This document shows, piece by piece, positions 61,906 through 64,000 of a stretch of DNA of 64,000 nt. A model generated the notes under the pieces. The model was given only the letters and a program-made list of their open reading frames with translations, did no database searches and had not been told where the DNA came from. Source of the DNA: Bartonella sp. CM31XJBT (lineage in GTDB: Bacteria > Pseudomonadota > Alphaproteobacteria > Rhizobiales > Rhizobiaceae); contig NZ_JAQITD010000012.1 of NCBI RefSeq assembly GCF_028618555.1, positions 1 through 64,000 of the forward strand, in the 5' to 3' direction. Position 1 is the first letter of the stretch. Each line of letters starts with the position of its first letter. Both the position numbers and the translations under genes were made by a program.

Positions 61906-62637
61906 ATGAAAGTTTCTAGTCACAACCATAATGATGTTTCCCGATTGCCGAAACAACCTAAAGAACCCTTATTGAATGTTCCATTTATTATAGTTGTTTT
62001 GATAGCATTTTGTTTTTGTCTTTATTGCATTTCTCAGTATTTTTTTTCTCATCAGTTTTATGTTGAAAGCCTTGAGTTTTTTTCATTTATACCAGCATTG
62101 TTTAAGAGGGATCCTGTAGCATTTTGTTATACCATGGTGAGTTATTCATTTATGCATAGTAGTTTTAAACATGTTGCTCTTAATATGGTTTGGCTTTTGG
62201 TTTTTGGCTCTCCTTTAGCAAGGCATTTTGGTGTTTTACGTTTTTTAATTTTTTGGGTGTTAACGGCAGTTATTTCTGTTTTGACTTATTTTACATTTCA
62301 TCAAGAAAGTACCATATCACTTATTGGGGCGTCAGGTGCCGTATCTGGAATGATGGGTGCTATTGCACGTTACGGTTTTCCTAGTGGGAATCTAGCTGTC
62401 AATGCGCAGAACGAAAAACTTTTGGGACCTTTATTGTCTGTCAAAAAAGCTCTGTGTTCTAAGGGGGTGCTTGTTTATATGAGTGTATGGCTAGCGACTG
62501 ATTTTATCATAGGTATTTCTTCTATTTTGTTTGAAGAAAATGGCATCTCAATAGCATGGGAAGCTCATATTGGCGGTTTTTTTGCGGGTTTTTTGTTGGT
62601 TGGTTTTTTTGATGTTTCACAAAAAATTAAAAACTAG
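61906..62637 (+). CDS. Rhomboid family intramembrane serine protease
   Basis: 243 residues with about six membrane segments. The catalytic Ser is S143 in GASGA and the His is H221 in WEAHIGGFF; an upstream Asn (N93 in HVALNM) fits the oxyanion position. Rhomboids cleave membrane-spanning substrates within the bilayer; the substrate here is unknown. The gene converges with the methyltransferase at 62634, and the two stop codons overlap by 4 bp. Confidence 0.92.
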   Translation: MKVSSHNHNDVSRLPKQPKEPLLNVPFIIVVLIAFCFCLYCISQYFFSHQFYVESLEFFSFIPALFKRDPVAFCYTMVSYSFMHSSFKHVALNMVWLLVFGSPLARHFGVLRFLIFWVLTAVISVLTYFTFHQESTISLIGASGAVSGMMGAIARYGFPSGNLAVNAQNEKLLGPLLSVKKALCSKGVLVYMSVWLATDFIIGISSILFEENGISIAWEAHIGGFFAGFLLVGFFDVSQKIKN

Positions 62638-63464
62638 GATCTAAGATATTGATGTGCCACATAAAGTGCTATTGTTGCTGCATTTGAAACATTTAATGAC
62701 TTAATATTTCCAGGCATATCAAGGCGTGTTAAAGCGCAAACGGTTTCGCGTGTTTTTTTACGTAAACCTTTACCTTCTGCTCCTAAAACAAGAGCAATTT
62801 TATTCCCTGTTAATGCTGTTTCTAGAGGTTGGTCACCTTCTGAATCGAGACCAAAGCTTGTAAAACCTGTTTGATGAAGTTCTTGAAGAGCTTCAGCGAG
62901 GTTTCGTACGGTAATATAATGAATCATTTCCAGAGCTCCAGATGCCGCTTTCGCAAGAACACCGCTTTCGTGGGGAGAGTGACGGCAAGTTGTAATAAGT
63001 GCTTTAGCTTTCAATGCAACTGCAGAGCGCATAATAGCGCCAACATTATGTGGATCGGTAATTTGATCCATGACAATGACCAGATCAGTATTGGTTAGTT
63101 CCGACAGTTTGCATGGTTTGAGGGGGAGAGTTTCCAGAACAATACCTTGATGAACAGCCTCACTTCCAACAAGCGAATCAAGATATTTGGGGGTGCATAA
63201 TGTAACAGAGCAAGGATAATCTGATTCGGATATATTTAATCGTTTTAAGGCATTTTGTGTAACGTAAAGACATTTTAAAATTCTTTTTGGGTTTTCTAAA
63301 GCAGCCTGAACAGAATGAATACCATAAAGATAGATGATCCCTTGCTGTAAAGAAGCAGCTTTCTTCTTTGGGTGTGTAAAAGATCGAGAAGGAGAGCCTT
63401 TTGTATCGCGATATCGGCGACGCAAACGAGCATAATGAGAATTTTGTGATGTTTTTTCTTTCAT
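62634..63464 (-). CDS. rlmB: TrmH-family 23S rRNA (guanosine-2'-O)-methyltransferase RlmB-type
   Basis: 276 residues. A basic N-terminal extension (about residues 1-40) precedes the substrate-binding domain (YLYGIHSVQAALENPKR) and the SPOUT knot domain with its three motifs: DPHNVGAIMRSA, IALVLGAEGKGLR and SLNVSNAATIALY. The 2'-O-methylation of G2251 is the role of RlmB; another TrmH-family target cannot be ruled out. It lies upstream of tRNA-Tyr, as in relatives. Confidence 0.9.
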   Translation of the reverse strand: MKEKTSQNSHYARLRRRYRDTKGSPSRSFTHPKKKAASLQQGIIYLYGIHSVQAALENPKRILKCLYVTQNALKRLNISESDYPCSVTLCTPKYLDSLVGSEAVHQGIVLETLPLKPCKLSELTNTDLVIVMDQITDPHNVGAIMRSAVALKAKALITTCRHSPHESGVLAKAASGALEMIHYITVRNLAEALQELHQTGFTSFGLDSEGDQPLETALTGNKIALVLGAEGKGLRKKTRETVCALTRLDMPGNIKSLNVSNAATIALYVAHQYLRS

Positions 63465-63670
63465 AGCTTCTTTATAGCGTGTTAATAAGAAAAATAGAGA
63501 GAAAAAAATCTATGATTTAAAATTATGAGCAGGAAATTTGTACAGAACTGTATTTATTCTGTTGACAGATACAATAGTAATCGTCATAACCACTTCGCAA
63601 TCAGATTGAATTGAATGGGTATTCAAGATGGTTGTCGTGATGTCTCATTGCGTGACTTTATCGGTGTAAT

Positions 63671-63754
63671 GGAGGGGTGCCCGAGTGGTTAAAGGGGGCG
63701 GACTGTAAATCCGTTGCGTATGCTACGTTGGTTCGAATCCAACCCCCTCCACCA
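63671..63754 (+). tRNA. tRNA-Tyr (anticodon GTA)
   Basis: 84 nt with encoded CCA. The acceptor GGAGGGG pairs with CCCCTCC; anticodon GTA lies in the loop ACTGTAAAT; the long variable arm is typical of bacterial tRNA-Tyr; the T-arm is GTTGGTTCGAATCCAAC. Confidence 0.97.
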
Positions 63755-63785
63755 TTCATCGAAGGAGAGTTAGTACGTGGGTCAT

Positions 63786-63859
63786 GCGGGTATAGCTCAA
63801 TGGTAGAGCAGCAGCCTTCCAAGCTGAATATGCGGGTTCGATTCCCGCTACCCGCTCCA
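63786..63859 (+). tRNA. tRNA-Gly (anticodon TCC)
   Basis: 74 nt with encoded CCA. The acceptor GCGGGTA pairs with TACCCGC; D-arm AGCTCAATGGTAGAGC; anticodon TCC in the loop CTTCCAA; T-arm GCGGGTTCGATTCCCGC. It lies 31 bp after tRNA-Tyr, probably on the same transcript. In this order tuf commonly follows, beyond the window edge. Confidence 0.97.
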
Positions 63860-64000
63860 AATGGTTGTTGATGATTGGGCAAATAGGTATGATGGAGGAT
63901 ATTCCATTTATAGATTGGGTGGGGTTTTGCCTCTAAGAGTTGTGGTTATTGGGCTGTTTACAGTCTGGTCAGACTCATTTTTGCAGGACTGACCCTAGGT

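Overview
The window looks like the chromosome of a Bartonella species (Alphaproteobacteria, Hyphomicrobiales). Evidence: AT-rich DNA, large decayed intergenic gaps, a tandem array of AIDA-like autotransporters, a RirA iron regulator, and rhizobial gene order (tatABC-serS-pcm; tpiA-secG-pyrG-kdsA-eno-ftsB-pdhABC-lpd-lipA; ntrYX-trkA; clpP-clpX-lon-hup). No species is assigned.

Layout. (1) 1-7338: three autotransporter genes in a row, the first cut by the window edge. The last 1,019 bp of the first and third genes appear identical, and a broken phage-type integrase fragment lies between the second and third. (2) 7.7-12.4 kb: ndk, then pgsA, uvrC and rlmJ on the minus strand. (3) 12.4-14.0 kb: a gene-free gap. 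(4) 14.0-22.8 kb: tatABC, serS, a 35-codon possible surE remnant, pcm, a LytM-fold lipoprotein with lost catalytic histidines, yajC, and homologues of the complex I assembly factors NDUFAF3 and NDUFAF6; secD/secF, expected after yajC, are absent. (5) 23.7-39.9 kb: ppiD (minus), then central metabolism from tpiA through the pyruvate dehydrogenase and lipoate genes to a Coq10/RatA-like gene. Between eno and pdhA a module of a TM2-domain gene plus ftsB has been duplicated in tandem; one ftsB copy has decayed and one TM2 copy carries a -1 frameshift at a T TTT TTC heptamer. (6) 40.5-42.6 kb, minus strand: rirA-ispDF-cinA, with ispDF apparently starting at ATT. (7) 42.8-54.0 kb: ntrY-ntrX-trkA, a GT32-like glycosyltransferase, clpP, clpX, lon and HU. 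(8) 55.1-63.9 kb: trmFO, tRNA-Leu, trigger factor, gatB, NDUFA12 homologue, DUF2155 protein, rhomboid protease, a TrmH-family methyltransferase, tRNA-Tyr and tRNA-Gly.

Most genes are housekeeping: protein export (Tat, YajC, SecG), protein quality control (trigger factor, PpiD, ClpXP, Lon), lipoylated pyruvate dehydrogenase and its lipoyl synthase, and three complex I-related genes. The host-interaction part is the autotransporter array. Many of the long gaps share a degenerate dispersed repeat of about 80-170 bp, found only between genes. No CRISPR array, complete prophage or intact insertion sequence was seen.
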